Source: Syntrophobacter sp963666995 (GTDB taxonomy: Bacteria > Desulfobacterota > Syntrophobacteria > Syntrophobacterales > Syntrophobacteraceae). Taken from it: a stretch of DNA of 64,000 bases. Position numbers and translations under genes: made by a program. The stretch covers positions 5,208,001 through 5,272,000 of the forward strand of contig OY762941.1 in assembly GCA_963666995.1 (NCBI GenBank), written 5' to 3'. The number at the start of each line of letters is the position of its first letter. Positions within the stretch are counted from its first letter, which is position 1. Below the pieces are notes generated by a model. That model worked only from the letters and a program-made list of their open reading frames with translations, was not told the DNA's origin and made no database searches. Shown here piece by piece: positions 1-8,687 of the stretch.

Positions 1-2
1 AG

Positions 3-560
3 ATTAACATAGCAACCACCATTTCTTTAGAAGATTCTTATGACATTAGACCGCTAGAAAACGCCAACGCGCCAGCTAGAATCGAGATGTACAAAGAGCA
101 TCTCAACAATCTTGCCAATAACAACAGCGGTGGTTTCGAATTCAAGCTATCTATAAGTCAAAAATACAATCACCGTTTCTTCAAATTGAGCCATCTTAAA
201 TCGGCGTTTCTGCTTGTTTTTGCTTGGCTTGGATATCGCTATGCTTTTGACACACGCTTGGAAGTTGTAAGGCGGCAGATTCAAAATCCTGAAAACGATA
301 TCTTGGGAACGAGATTTTGGATAGAAGGAGATGAGAATATGCCGTTGAATAAAGTCATGTTTGTGCGCAATCCATTACCCGTCTTATTGGTTTCCTTTGG
401 CAGCTTTTCTATTGTTCTCCCTTCTTTGGAATCTACTGATGATGTTTACAATACTCTATCACGCTATTGGGAGAAAGGCCAGAGAATAATCCTCGAAGCC
501 AAAGTGTTATTGGATAGTTTGCCTAGTAATCTGCAGATGAAGCTGGATTATCTCAAGTAG
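3..560 (+). CDS. C-terminal part of an unrecognised protein, cut by the window edge
   Basis: The reading frame is open from base 3 to the stop at 558-560, so this is the 3' part of a gene that starts upstream of the window; the ATG at 87 is probably internal. About 185 residues are visible. The segment with LSHLKSAFLLVFAWLGYRYA (residues 34-53 counted from that ATG) is an amphipathic or weakly hydrophobic stretch, and no catalytic motif is visible. The layout vaguely resembles the C-terminal half of HNH_5-type proteins, but the HNH part would lie outside the window, so this is only a guess. It is clearly more AT-rich than the rest of the window, which suggests acquired DNA. Confidence 0.6.
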   Translation: MNIATTISLEDSYDIRPLENANAPARIEMYKEHLNNLANNNSGGFEFKLSISQKYNHRFFKLSHLKSAFLLVFAWLGYRYAFDTRLEVVRRQIQNPENDILGTRFWIEGDENMPLNKVMFVRNPLPVLLVSFGSFSIVLPSLESTDDVYNTLSRYWEKGQRIILEAKVLLDSLPSNLQMKLDYLK

Positions 561-1009
561 AGAGGGAGGGTGGCACTTACAGAGGATAACGTTGTGAGAA
601 AAGGAGCATTGCCCAAGGAGCCATTCAAGCGGAAGGCGCGACCACGTGCTGGTATCACATTCCTCGGTACAAGTATCAAGGCCCTACAGGTAAAGCGCCG
701 CCGCTTAATTTCTTGTTCGGGCTAATTGGTCCCGTCAACGTTCATACAGCTCTCCTATCTCGCGTTTTTCGAGATCCCGGCTGGTGCCAAAGACATGATC
801 TTCAATCAGTAACGCAGTTGGTGCGCGTCATAACTTACGAAAATGACAAGACTTCTCCTGCTTGACGGCAGTGGGATCTCATTCTATTATTCCCTGCAAT
901 GATTTATTCTTGGGAGTCAAGGGGCAAGAAATGCCGCAGGAAACATACACTTGTTAAGACGTGCGGCTTTGAGTTTCCGATAAATGATCTCAACTCATAG
1001 GACTTTGCC
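561..1009. other. Intergenic stretch without a recognisable gene
   Basis: No supported reading frame, RNA gene or repeat is seen. GC content rises through this stretch from the AT-rich left edge to the level of the rest of the window. Confidence 0.5.
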
Positions 1010-1888
1010 ATGAGAAAACGCCTTATGCTTCCGGTCTTTGCCGTGATTTTCCTGGTTTGCTTTTTGTGTTCTTTCGCACAGGCAGCCGACATACATCTTT
1101 CCAATGGAATCCGGCTCTATTACGAGACTTCGCAGGGAGGGGACATACCGGTGGTCCTGGTGCATGGTTATGGCATGTCGTCCGCGGTCTGGGAAAAAGT
1201 ACTGCCGCTATTCCCATCCGGCTATCGGTTGCTTGCGGTGGATCTTCCCGGGTTTGGCCGCTCCGATAAGCCGGAAAATGGCTACAGTTGTGCGGAGTTA
1301 GCCGAAGATATCAAGGAGTTTCTTGACGCATTGGGTATACCAAAAGCTGTGCTGATCGGTCATTCCTTCGGTGGACGCGTGGCCCAGCAATTTGCGGCTC
1401 TCCATCCCGATCGTATATTGGCCCTTGTGCTGTCAGATACATTTGCCTGCACCATCCAACCCCAAGGCCTGTCGCCGGCCGTGGAACAGCGTATAAACAG
1501 CTACGGCTCCGCCGACGAAAACCGGAAGATTTTTTCGTCATCCATACCACGCTACTTCGACGCCGCCAATGTGACGCCGAAAGATATCGAACGCTTCGTC
1601 AATGTCGGACTGCAAGCAGGTAATTCCGCTCTCCGGGAAACCCTGAAGGCAAACTACACCACTCCGGCCATACCGGCCGAACAATTCGCGTCTTTTCGAG
1701 CGCCGGTTCTCATAATCGTCACCACACACGATCCTTTCGGCCCCTTTGATCATGCAGCCGCCATGAGCGATGCGTTTCCGAACAGCGCCATTCAGGCAAT
1801 CCCGCATTGCGGCCACAGTCCCATGTGGGAAAAGCCATCGGAATTCGTCGGTATAGTTTCGGAGTTTCTGAAGAAATGCAGTCTATGA
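1010..1888 (+). CDS. Exported alpha/beta-fold hydrolase
   Basis: This is a 292-residue alpha/beta-hydrolase with an N-terminal signal peptide (hydrophobic residues 5-22, then AQAAD), so it probably acts in the periplasm. The nucleophile elbow is GHSFGG with Ser119. The likely acid and base are Asp241 (THDPF) and His269 (CGHSP), in the order typical of the fold. An oxyanion-hole HG motif (VHGYG) is at residues 51-55. The closest families are serine esterases, haloperoxidase-like and MhpC-like hydrolases; the substrate cannot be read from sequence. The gene stands alone. The ATG at 1010 is chosen because it gives a complete signal peptide, although only a weak Shine-Dalgarno sequence precedes it. 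Confidence 0.85.
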   Translation: MRKRLMLPVFAVIFLVCFLCSFAQAADIHLSNGIRLYYETSQGGDIPVVLVHGYGMSSAVWEKVLPLFPSGYRLLAVDLPGFGRSDKPENGYSCAELAEDIKEFLDALGIPKAVLIGHSFGGRVAQQFAALHPDRILALVLSDTFACTIQPQGLSPAVEQRINSYGSADENRKIFSSSIPRYFDAANVTPKDIERFVNVGLQAGNSALRETLKANYTTPAIPAEQFASFRAPVLIIVTTHDPFGPFDHAAAMSDAFPNSAIQAIPHCGHSPMWEKPSEFVGIVSEFLKKCSL

Positions 1889-2163
1889 TGCATTGGCCCC
1901 CTTTTGACTTCGATTGAATTTGCCACGGCGGTTGGTGACTTCTCCTGAATTATTTCTCTCACATGCAGACACTGATGGTCTGATTCATGGGCAGGTCATC
2001 TCAGGGTGCCCAATTACGGGAAAAAGGAGATCCTACACAGCTCTCCTCGGCCTCGGCACATTTGACGTTCAAAACCTTAACACGACCAGATCGTATTTTG
2101 ATCCTTTCTTCGGAGGCGGCTCCCGACGGGGAGTCTTGGATCTCCCCGTCTTCGTATTCCTGA

Positions 2164-2406
2164 TCATCCGTACAGATTTTCAATCCGCCTTGTCGCCTGT
2201 GTGTCGCTGATTTTTCCGAGGTACCGCTGAGTTCTTGGCAGGTTGGCGTGTCGGAGAATCTCCTTGCTCACGATTTCGATGGGACCGCCGGACCTGGAGG
2301 CATACGTTGCGGCATGTCTTCCGAGAGCGTGCGGCCCCGGCTCAATTCCGACCAGCTTTCCGGCCTTCTTTACGACAAGTCGGGCTGTCGCATACGTCAA
2401 ATGTAC
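2164..2406 (-). pseudogene. Remnant of a tyrosine recombinase (phage-type integrase), C-terminal end
   Basis: About 80 residues read on the minus strand match the C-terminal catalytic part of XerC/phage-type integrases: PHALGRHAATYASRSG, then EILRHANLPRTQRYLGK, ending in RRIENLYG. The His of LRHAN and the Tyr of QRYLG are kept. In the expected HxLRRH box the Arg at the HxxR position is Gly (HALGRH), so the fragment would be inactive. There is no start and no N-terminal part; the frame upstream belongs to other sequence. It overlaps the 3' end of the acetyltransferase gene. It is best read as the scar of an old integration event. Confidence 0.7.
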
Positions 2407-2914
2407 TCTCCCCGGTCCCCAACGCGCGTTGCATGAGCACGGTATCGATCCAGCGATCGAATTTGTAGCCGACGGCCCGCAATGTGCCGACAAGATTAAA
2501 CCCAAGATGCCGGTGTAAAGCGATCGATGGTTCGTTGTTAATGTCACCGATCACCGCGACCATCTGGCGCCATTCACCTGCCTCACACCGGTTAATGAGC
2601 ATGGAGAGCAGTGCCCGTCCGATCCCCCGTCGGCCCAGACCCTGAATTACATAGACCGAGTCCTCGACGGTGAAGCGGTAGGCGGAGCGGGACCGATAAG
2701 GGGCCGCGTAACTGTAGCCGACAATTTGACGATCCACCTCTGCCACAAGGTAGGGCAGCCCGCGGCCGAGGACATCAGCCCGGCGCCGCGTCAGTTCCTC
2801 AACCGCGGGTGGCGCCTCTTCGAACGAGGCCGCGCCGTGAAGAACGTGATGGCTGTAAATCAAGTGAACTCCGGGCATATCGTCGTCAAATGAATCTCGA
2901 ACCACACAGTTCAT
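2342..2914 (-). CDS. GNAT-family N-acetyltransferase (phosphinothricin acetyltransferase-like)
   Basis: The 190-residue product has the GNAT fold. The acetyl-CoA binding loop is GLGRRGIGRALL, followed by VAVIGDINNEPSIALHRHLG, the typical end of Pat/bar-like enzymes (N..S..LH..LGF). The early segment HHVLHGAASFEEAPP also fits that subfamily. These enzymes acetylate small amines such as phosphinothricin or methionine sulfone. The last ~22 residues (from about GESTFDV) do not look like the family and read through the integrase remnant in another frame, so the natural C-terminus was probably replaced when the integrase fragment arrived. Confidence 0.8.
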   Translation of the reverse strand: MNCVVRDSFDDDMPGVHLIYSHHVLHGAASFEEAPPAVEELTRRRADVLGRGLPYLVAEVDRQIVGYSYAAPYRSRSAYRFTVEDSVYVIQGLGRRGIGRALLSMLINRCEAGEWRQMVAVIGDINNEPSIALHRHLGFNLVGTLRAVGYKFDRWIDTVLMQRALGTGESTFDVCDSPTCRKEGRKAGRN

Positions 2915-2998
2915 TTGGGAGTACCCTTCTCAGATGAAGCTTGCCGCAATCAACGAGTAAAAAACCGTAAACTCCAGAGGGGTCTTATACTTGAAAAA

Positions 2999-3277
2999 TT
3001 ACCATAAGTGAAGTTTAAGACAATTACGACCGTCGTTCGTCTCTATTTGACTCGGAATAGTCCTGAGACGGGTATTGTGACACAGTCTCCTCCGCCGGGC
3101 GAGGTAGAGGACAAAGGTTTCTGTTTTCAGGCGACGCGCACGCCGTTTTAGGACATCGAGCAATGCCATTGTGTCTTTATCGGAGTTGACCTTGAAATAG
3201 AATTCGCCATGCAAAAGACCTGCAGAAGAGCCGGGGGAGGAAGCCGGAGGCACCAGGGCCTTTAAAGGGTCCGACAT
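2999..3277 (-). pseudogene. Truncated DUF1232 (YkvA-like) remnant
   Basis: The first ~60 residues, especially ALLDVLKRRARRLKTETFVL followed by YLARR, resemble the start of DUF1232/YkvA membrane proteins. The continuation expected of that family (HPRTPWYAK and the hydrophobic segments) is missing, and the frame runs into unrelated residues and a stop. A frameshift or deletion after YLARR would explain this. It is called a pseudogene because only the first part of the domain is recognisable. An alternative is a short unrelated hypothetical protein. Confidence 0.5.
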
Positions 3278-3529
3278 CTTGAAGTGGAATTGCCGAATGT
3301 TAAGCGATGGGCACCGTTTGGCACGTCAGCAATCCCAAATGTCATTCAATCGTATGCGAATCGCCCTGTCCTGCTGCGTGAATCAGGAGCCATAATCCGA
3401 TGTCCCCCATCTGTCTTTCATTCCGTCGCATATTCCTCTTATCCCGTCTAAAGGCCGGCGATAACCGGCGACGGGCCAGGTTTATGCTTTGCCCGGCATC
3501 GAAAGGACCGAACAGCGAGCGGTACGATG

Positions 3530-4216
3530 TCATTGGGCAGTGTATAGCTTGAAAAAGTCAAAGTCTGCGGGAATGTGCGGTTTGCCGGGAAGGTTGTTGG
3601 CAGCACAGATGCCCACCTTCGAATCAACCAGGGAGGCGGAGCCCTGGCCGACCATTGTCCAGGTTTCGCCGTCGGGACTGTAATCGCCGGTATAAGTATT
3701 TCCCAGTTTTGTAATGCGCAGGTAGAAGGTGGTTACCGATGCCGGAACGCGCTTGTTCATCGGTTTTCCGTCGGCCTCCAGGTCAAAATTGAACGAGTTT
3801 CCATCAGTGAAGGCACGGTTGATCTGAACGTAGTTGTTGCGGCCCTGGTAGACCATCAGGCCGGCATACTGGAAGTTTTCCGTTGGATCGATGGTACACT
3901 TCGTAACGATTCGAAAGTCACCTTTGGGAGCCGGCATGAGAAGCAGGTTTTTTTGTTTTTCGGTTGACTCATAGATACCCCCGGTCTGCGTGATTATGCG
4001 CAGGAAGCCGGGTCGCGCACTCAGACTCCAGTGGGTCGGGTCTTCACGCGCCCACGACCAACGCTGGTCCAGGGCCGGGCCTTGAAAATCGTCCGTCCAT
4101 GCGGCAGTGAATTCCGGTTGGCCGCTTGCCCTCGCCGGCAGCAAAGCAAACAAGGCTATCATAAAGAAAACGAACGACATGCAAACACGCTTTGTAAAGG
4201 CAAAACACTCGCTCAC
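3530..4216 (-). CDS. Secreted concanavalin-like (DUF1349 / GH43 C2-type) domain protein
   Basis: The 228-residue product has a signal peptide (CMSFVFFMIALFALLPARASG) and one beta-sandwich domain. WTDDFQGPALDQRWSW, then GLMVYQGRNNYVQI, FYLRITKLGNTYTGDYSPDG and ETWTMVG are hallmarks of DUF1349/laminin-G-like domains related to the C-terminal module of GH43 beta-xylosidases. No catalytic module is attached, so it may bind glycans or proteins rather than cleave them. The frame opens with GTG at 4216, preceded by a G-rich ribosome-binding site; Met13 is an alternative start giving a tighter signal peptide. It has no operon partner. Confidence 0.75.
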   Translation of the reverse strand: MSECFAFTKRVCMSFVFFMIALFALLPARASGQPEFTAAWTDDFQGPALDQRWSWAREDPTHWSLSARPGFLRIITQTGGIYESTEKQKNLLLMPAPKGDFRIVTKCTIDPTENFQYAGLMVYQGRNNYVQINRAFTDGNSFNFDLEADGKPMNKRVPASVTTFYLRITKLGNTYTGDYSPDGETWTMVGQGSASLVDSKVGICAANNLPGKPHIPADFDFFKLYTAQ

Positions 4217-4568
4217 AGTTGTCCCCCCTGTCGTCCCCGGGTCTTTGTCTCAATTTCAAGCATTTCTTCCTGAATCGTGCCTCCACTCGGCCGCCGGCGA
4301 ACCCCTAGGCGCATTTCGGGCATCGGATTCTGCCCGAAAAGTTCCCGGGACACGCTGAAGGCCCTTCGAATCATCCAATATCCTGATGAAAAACGCAAGA
4401 GCAAGGTCAAGGGGGCCTGTTTTGGCAGTTCCGGGACACATCTCCGTCACTACAGTTGATCGCCTCGTTTTCTCGCCCCAACGGAACAGAATATTGACGC
4501 GAAAATGTCAAATGCGTAGGTCTGACCCCGCCACCGTTGAAAGGCTGAAGGTGAGAAGTAAAATGCTT
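4217..4568. other. Intergenic stretch without a recognisable gene
   Basis: Several short frames overlap here on both strands, but none has family features or a good ribosome-binding site. Confidence 0.5.
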
Positions 4569-5357
4569 CTACCTGACCTCCAGTAAGAAGTAGGCGAGCG
4601 CGTAGCCTAACGCTATCGCCAGTGCAAATGCGGCTCCTCCTTCAATGAAAGCAGCCTGCCTGCGATGATTCATCGATAATACTCTCGCTCCTATCGGCAG
4701 AATGGCCAGGAACATCAAAAATTCCCCGAAAGGAATGTACAGGGCACAGGAATCTCCAAGCATCACATTGGCTTTCTCATACCGCCACAAGTTCGCTCTG
4801 TAGGCGAGGTATTCGTAGAATCCCACCGTTACCGAGGCGGCCAGTCCGGTCAGGAGCGAGGCGATGACCGCCGCTCGATTCGTGGTCATGGATGCTTTGA
4901 GCCATCGGAACAGGCGCATCGCCGGATAGCCAAGCTCCGCGATCACGCAGGCCCAGGCCACGGGCATCCACAGCGGCGAGGCAAGCAGAACGACGTCGTT
5001 GCCGGTAAGGTAAACCAAACGGCCGTTGGAAATCCAGTTGATGAGTCCCCAGTCCACGAGAATCTCAAAAATGCCCGCCACGAGTCCAAGCTTGAAGAGA
5101 TCGGATAAAACCTCACCGCCGCAGCCCTCCAGAACTACCCCCGCCCTAAAGTAGAGGCTCGCGCGAATGCTAAGTCCGGCGTATGCTAAAAATTTCCCCG
5201 TCGGAGAGAAGGCAAAAATATAGGCGGCAATCAGCGTAAAACCGAGACCGACACTCAGGGCCGCAAGCCAGACACGGTCCGATTTTACCGAAAGCTCACC
5301 GATGCGGCGGAGAAACTCCGGGTCTTCAAGTCCGCCTTTGTGCGGGTAATGCAACAT
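4569..5357 (-). CDS. Multi-pass membrane protein of unknown function
   Basis: The 262-residue product has about six or seven hydrophobic segments, for example LAALSVGLGFTLIAAYIFAF near residue 33, VLLASPLWMPVAWACVIAEL near 124, and a last one at the C-terminus. The N-terminus (about 28 residues) is polar. I do not recognise the family. Polar or charged residues inside the membrane part (NWISNGRLVYLTGND) could form a substrate site or pore, but that is speculation. There are no clear operon partners; the sequence on the 5' side is degenerate. Confidence 0.65.
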   Translation of the reverse strand: MLHYPHKGGLEDPEFLRRIGELSVKSDRVWLAALSVGLGFTLIAAYIFAFSPTGKFLAYAGLSIRASLYFRAGVVLEGCGGEVLSDLFKLGLVAGIFEILVDWGLINWISNGRLVYLTGNDVVLLASPLWMPVAWACVIAELGYPAMRLFRWLKASMTTNRAAVIASLLTGLAASVTVGFYEYLAYRANLWRYEKANVMLGDSCALYIPFGEFLMFLAILPIGARVLSMNHRRQAAFIEGGAAFALAIALGYALAYFLLEVR

Positions 5358-5653
5358 GGTCGATCCTTCGTTTACGGCCTTTCACATGGCGATCCTTCGA
5401 CAGGCCCTTCGACGGGCTCAGGACAGGCTTTCTTTGCGTGAGAAGCGTTGAGGTTGCTATGCCCCCTATTTTTTCAGGCTCTGCCGGCTTGCATGTGTTT
5501 TTGGTAGAGCACCAGGTGATTGAAGTCCGGGGAGGCGTCGAAGTTGATTTTGAGGGCATTGGCGTAGGGGCTGCCGGGGCGTCCTCGCCGTTGATGGTTT
5601 CCATATGAATCGGCCTCTTCCGTTGCCGACAGTGGTCGATTTTTGTGACTATT
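5358..5653. other. Degenerate intergenic region with a short palindromic repeat
   Basis: Bases 5394-5428 carry a small repeat-like element containing GCCC-TTCGAC-GGGC (5404-5417) and ending in CTCAGGACAGGC, a type of short dispersed palindrome seen in many bacterial genomes. Between about 5480 and 5640 the minus strand has an open frame ending KHMQAGRA whose family I do not recognise. The region looks like decayed coding DNA. Confidence 0.35.
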
Positions 5654-6106
5654 CTACTCATTTGCCGGATTCTTCCCGATTCCGATAGCTTCGTTGAGTT
5701 GTCCTTTTGCATGAAGGTCACGGCAGAGATCGTTGAGTTTTCGTATTATGTCTTTATGCGCCTTTTGAGTGTAACTCGTTAAACCGAGCGATACGAGAAG
5801 TGATTCTGTTATCTGCGTAATTATCGCATCCTCGCCCCTGATATAAGGACCAAACTCAACTTTAAGCTCCTCACCTCCGGTATCAGCGAACAAGCCCATC
5901 GTACCGCTCCAGTTTGGATGAGCATACTCACAGAGGATTTTGTACCAACGAAAGTAATCTGGAAGTGTTTTTCCAACCATTCTCAAAGCATCGTTTACGT
6001 GAATATAGTAGTAGACGTTTCGATGACGATGCGGCGCATCGGTTGGAATCTTCTTGTGAGCAGATGGCGGAACAATCCGAGGTAAGACTGAAGGATTGGA
6101 AAATCC
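5654..6106 (-). pseudogene. Truncated hypothetical protein, N-terminal part missing
   Basis: The frame is open from just after a stop at 6107-6109 down to 5654, but has no convincing start; the best one is internal, near 5986. The residues look genuine: YYYIHVNDALRMVGK, then YKILCEYAHPNWSGTMGLFA, a pattern like DUF5677-type proteins with a Tyr-x4-Glu-x2-His-Pro helix. The sequence upstream in another frame may be the missing N-terminal part, which would imply a frameshift near 6110. No function can be assigned. Confidence 0.4.
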
Positions 6107-6314
6107 TCATACCGGAGCACCGAGTCAAGCAGCTTTTGAGGCGGTGTGTCGCCGCTTCTTACGGCGATCCCGAGAGAAGGCAACCGCTCTCCCGAACGCG
6201 TGAAGACCCCTTTGAGCTCGGAGAGCGGCCTTTAGCGAGCGGCTGTAACAAAATGCGCCAACATCCCTGCCCGCTCCTCCCGCGGCATGGGGATGCATCC
6301 TTGCGGAGTTTCGA

Positions 6315-8573
6315 TCATGCATCGCTGCAGGCCGGGAATTGGACAATAAAAGTCGTGCCTTCGTTCTCCCGGGTCTCCACCCGAATCGATCCTTCGTAGT
6401 CCCGGACGATTCCGTGGCTGATGGAAAGGCCAAGACCGGTGCCTTTACCGACTTCCTTGGTCGTAAAGAAGGGTTCGAATATCCTGTCGAGGACCGACTT
6501 GGGAATGCCGGGACCCGTATCCTTCACTTCGATGGTGACTTGCCCTTCCCTCATCAGCGTTTTGAGGAAGATCGTCCCTGCAACGTCTCGGCGGCCCGTC
6601 TTTTCCGACTTTTCCATGATGGCGTCCCGCGCATTGATAATGAGATTTATGAGCACCTGTTCGAAGCGGTTCAAATCACCGGAGAAAGAGGGAAGATCGT
6701 CGCCGAATTCCCGAACGACTTCGATTCCCCTGAGTTTGAGCTGTCGGCCGAACATTCCCAGAACATTCCGGAGAGCATCGTTCACCCGGACCTTCTCCTT
6801 CTTCACATCGGACTTCCTACCGAATTCGCGCAGGTGATTGACAATTTTCGATGCCCGGTCGACCTGGCCGTCGATCTCCTCCGCCATGGTTTTGAGGATA
6901 TCGTCCTCGATCGTTTCCATCTTTCTGATTTTCCTCATCAGAAAACGACTGGCGGTCTTGATGATCGCAAGCGGCTGATTCAGTTCGTGGGCTATGCCCG
7001 CGGTCATCTCGCCGAGCGCCGACATCTTGCCGGTCTGGACCAACTGCTGGTCGGCGAGCAGTCGTCTCGTGACGTCGCTGACGGTGACGAGAAAGGCTTC
7101 ACGGCCCAGATATTCAGACGGGGATACACGGATATTGGCATAAATGATCCGCCCATCGGCGGTGACCTGACCCGTTTGAATGAGACTGCCGGTTGTCCTG
7201 ATTTCGAGAGCGTAATCCCGATGACTCGCCGGTTCGAAAAACTCCAGAAAGGATACTCCAACCATGTCTTCTTTTCGCCGGCGATACACGGTCTGCATGC
7301 TTTCATTGCAATCCAGCACCGTAAGATCATGCCTGTCCAGAACGAAAACCGGGGTGGGGATTTGATTGAATATATCGCGGTATTTCGCCTCGGATTTCCT
7401 GATTTCATCTTCCAGACGCTTCACATGGGTGATGTCGAAACTGGTCTCCATGACCGCCGTCACGTCTCCGTGATGGTCTCTTATGGGGGAAGTGCAAACC
7501 ATCCAGTAAGAAACGCCGTCCATGGAGACTCCCGTTTCTTCGCTGGAATGGGACATCCCATCCTCAAAGGTGGTGATGACGGGACAGGGTTCGCATCGTT
7601 CCATCCTCCTCTTGTAGACCTCGTAACAGTACCGGCCCGGACGGGGAGCAAACTGAGCGGCGAAGGAACGATTGTACTTCAGCAGCCTCAGTTCCTTGTC
7701 CTGAACGGTGATGTAGCAGGGAACCGTCTCGAAGAGTTCCTGGTATTCATCCCGCTGACGGCTCAACTCCTCCTCCTTTTCCCCGATCTCCCTCCCCAGC
7801 CGGTCGAAAGCCTCCGCCAGTTCACCGATTTCGTCCTCCCGGCGTCGGCCGGTCCCATAAACCCGTGGCGTCCGCCCGGGGAGACGGGTTCGTGCAACGA
7901 GCCTCCTGATGGGATAGTTGACGAAGATGAGGAGCACGACCCCGACGAAAACCGACGTCGCGAGAAAACTGATTACAGCGAGCGCGATGACTCGTCGTTC
8001 ATAGGTGTGAACGGACTGGTCTGTTTTTTCGAGGGAAACGACGACATCCAGAGTTCCAAGGACTCTCTCGTCCCGAGGATGGATGTGGCACTCTGCCGAT
8101 GAGCAGTTCGCTTCGTTGTAGATGGGGCTCCTCACCCCGATGAGTCTGTAGCCCGCGGAGGAATCGAAGATCCTTGTCCGCATCTCCATGGGCGGCTCAT
8201 CTTTACGAAGGATACGGCCGGCATCCGCCCGGATGTCAGCCGTCAGGTCCACTTCATCGGGCAGACTGGAAAACTTGATCCGGCCCTGTCCGTCAAGAAT
8301 GCGAATGTTCTCGATCCCCTCCTGGCGTCCGATGTTCCTGATAATCTCGTTGATGTCCTCCCGGGAATTGGACATCATGGCATAGTGCGTACCCAGTCGG
8401 ATGGTATTTGCCAGCCTGTCCGCTCCCGCCGCGACATTCTCTGCAGTGATGTTTTTCTGATAGTTGATGTTGAAGCAGGCCCAGGCGAATATGCTCACGG
8501 AAAGTACCAGGCCCACCAGGAATATGAGGCGGAATATAAGACTCCGGTGAACGGAGTGGATTCCTTTGTGCAT
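6315..8573 (-). CDS. Membrane PAS-domain sensor histidine kinase with a CX4CH periplasmic motif
   Basis: The 752-residue hybrid sensor has TM1 at about 12-33, a periplasmic domain to about 195, TM2 at 196-218, a HAMP-like linker (DEIGELAEAFDRL), PAS domains at about 275-390 and 395-505, a HisKA box with His529 (AGIAHELNQP) and an HATPase (NLIINARDAI, DTGPGIP, GTGLGLSIS). The periplasmic domain contains C157-SSAE-C162-H163, a CX4CH motif that could bind c-type haem or metal. PAS1 has Cys316, Cys327 and Cys330. There is no receiver domain or adjacent response regulator, although the sigma-54 activator at 14520-16202 lies on the same strand. It is 114 bp downstream of hdrA and may be co-transcribed. 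GGAG sits 7 nt before the ATG. Confidence 0.9.
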   Translation of the reverse strand: MHKGIHSVHRSLIFRLIFLVGLVLSVSIFAWACFNINYQKNITAENVAAGADRLANTIRLGTHYAMMSNSREDINEIIRNIGRQEGIENIRILDGQGRIKFSSLPDEVDLTADIRADAGRILRKDEPPMEMRTRIFDSSAGYRLIGVRSPIYNEANCSSAECHIHPRDERVLGTLDVVVSLEKTDQSVHTYERRVIALAVISFLATSVFVGVVLLIFVNYPIRRLVARTRLPGRTPRVYGTGRRREDEIGELAEAFDRLGREIGEKEEELSRQRDEYQELFETVPCYITVQDKELRLLKYNRSFAAQFAPRPGRYCYEVYKRRMERCEPCPVITTFEDGMSHSSEETGVSMDGVSYWMVCTSPIRDHHGDVTAVMETSFDITHVKRLEDEIRKSEAKYRDIFNQIPTPVFVLDRHDLTVLDCNESMQTVYRRRKEDMVGVSFLEFFEPASHRDYALEIRTTGSLIQTGQVTADGRIIYANIRVSPSEYLGREAFLVTVSDVTRRLLADQQLVQTGKMSALGEMTAGIAHELNQPLAIIKTASRFLMRKIRKMETIEDDILKTMAEEIDGQVDRASKIVNHLREFGRKSDVKKEKVRVNDALRNVLGMFGRQLKLRGIEVVREFGDDLPSFSGDLNRFEQVLINLIINARDAIMEKSEKTGRRDVAGTIFLKTLMREGQVTIEVKDTGPGIPKSVLDRIFEPFFTTKEVGKGTGLGLSISHGIVRDYEGSIRVETRENEGTTFIVQFPACSDA

Positions 8574-8687
8574 GGCGAGTCTCCGTGGCCCACCAAACCC
8601 TTCTGCCGGGTTTTCGGTTCCGGGTTCGGGAAAACGGTTGCGGGCTGTCCGGCACAGGCCCGGGTCGCGCGGCCCGGGCCTCGCGCC

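Noticed and set aside
6339..8102. 587-codon open frame on the plus strand
   Set aside because: It lies opposite the histidine kinase gene; it has no family features and arises from GC-rich codon structure.
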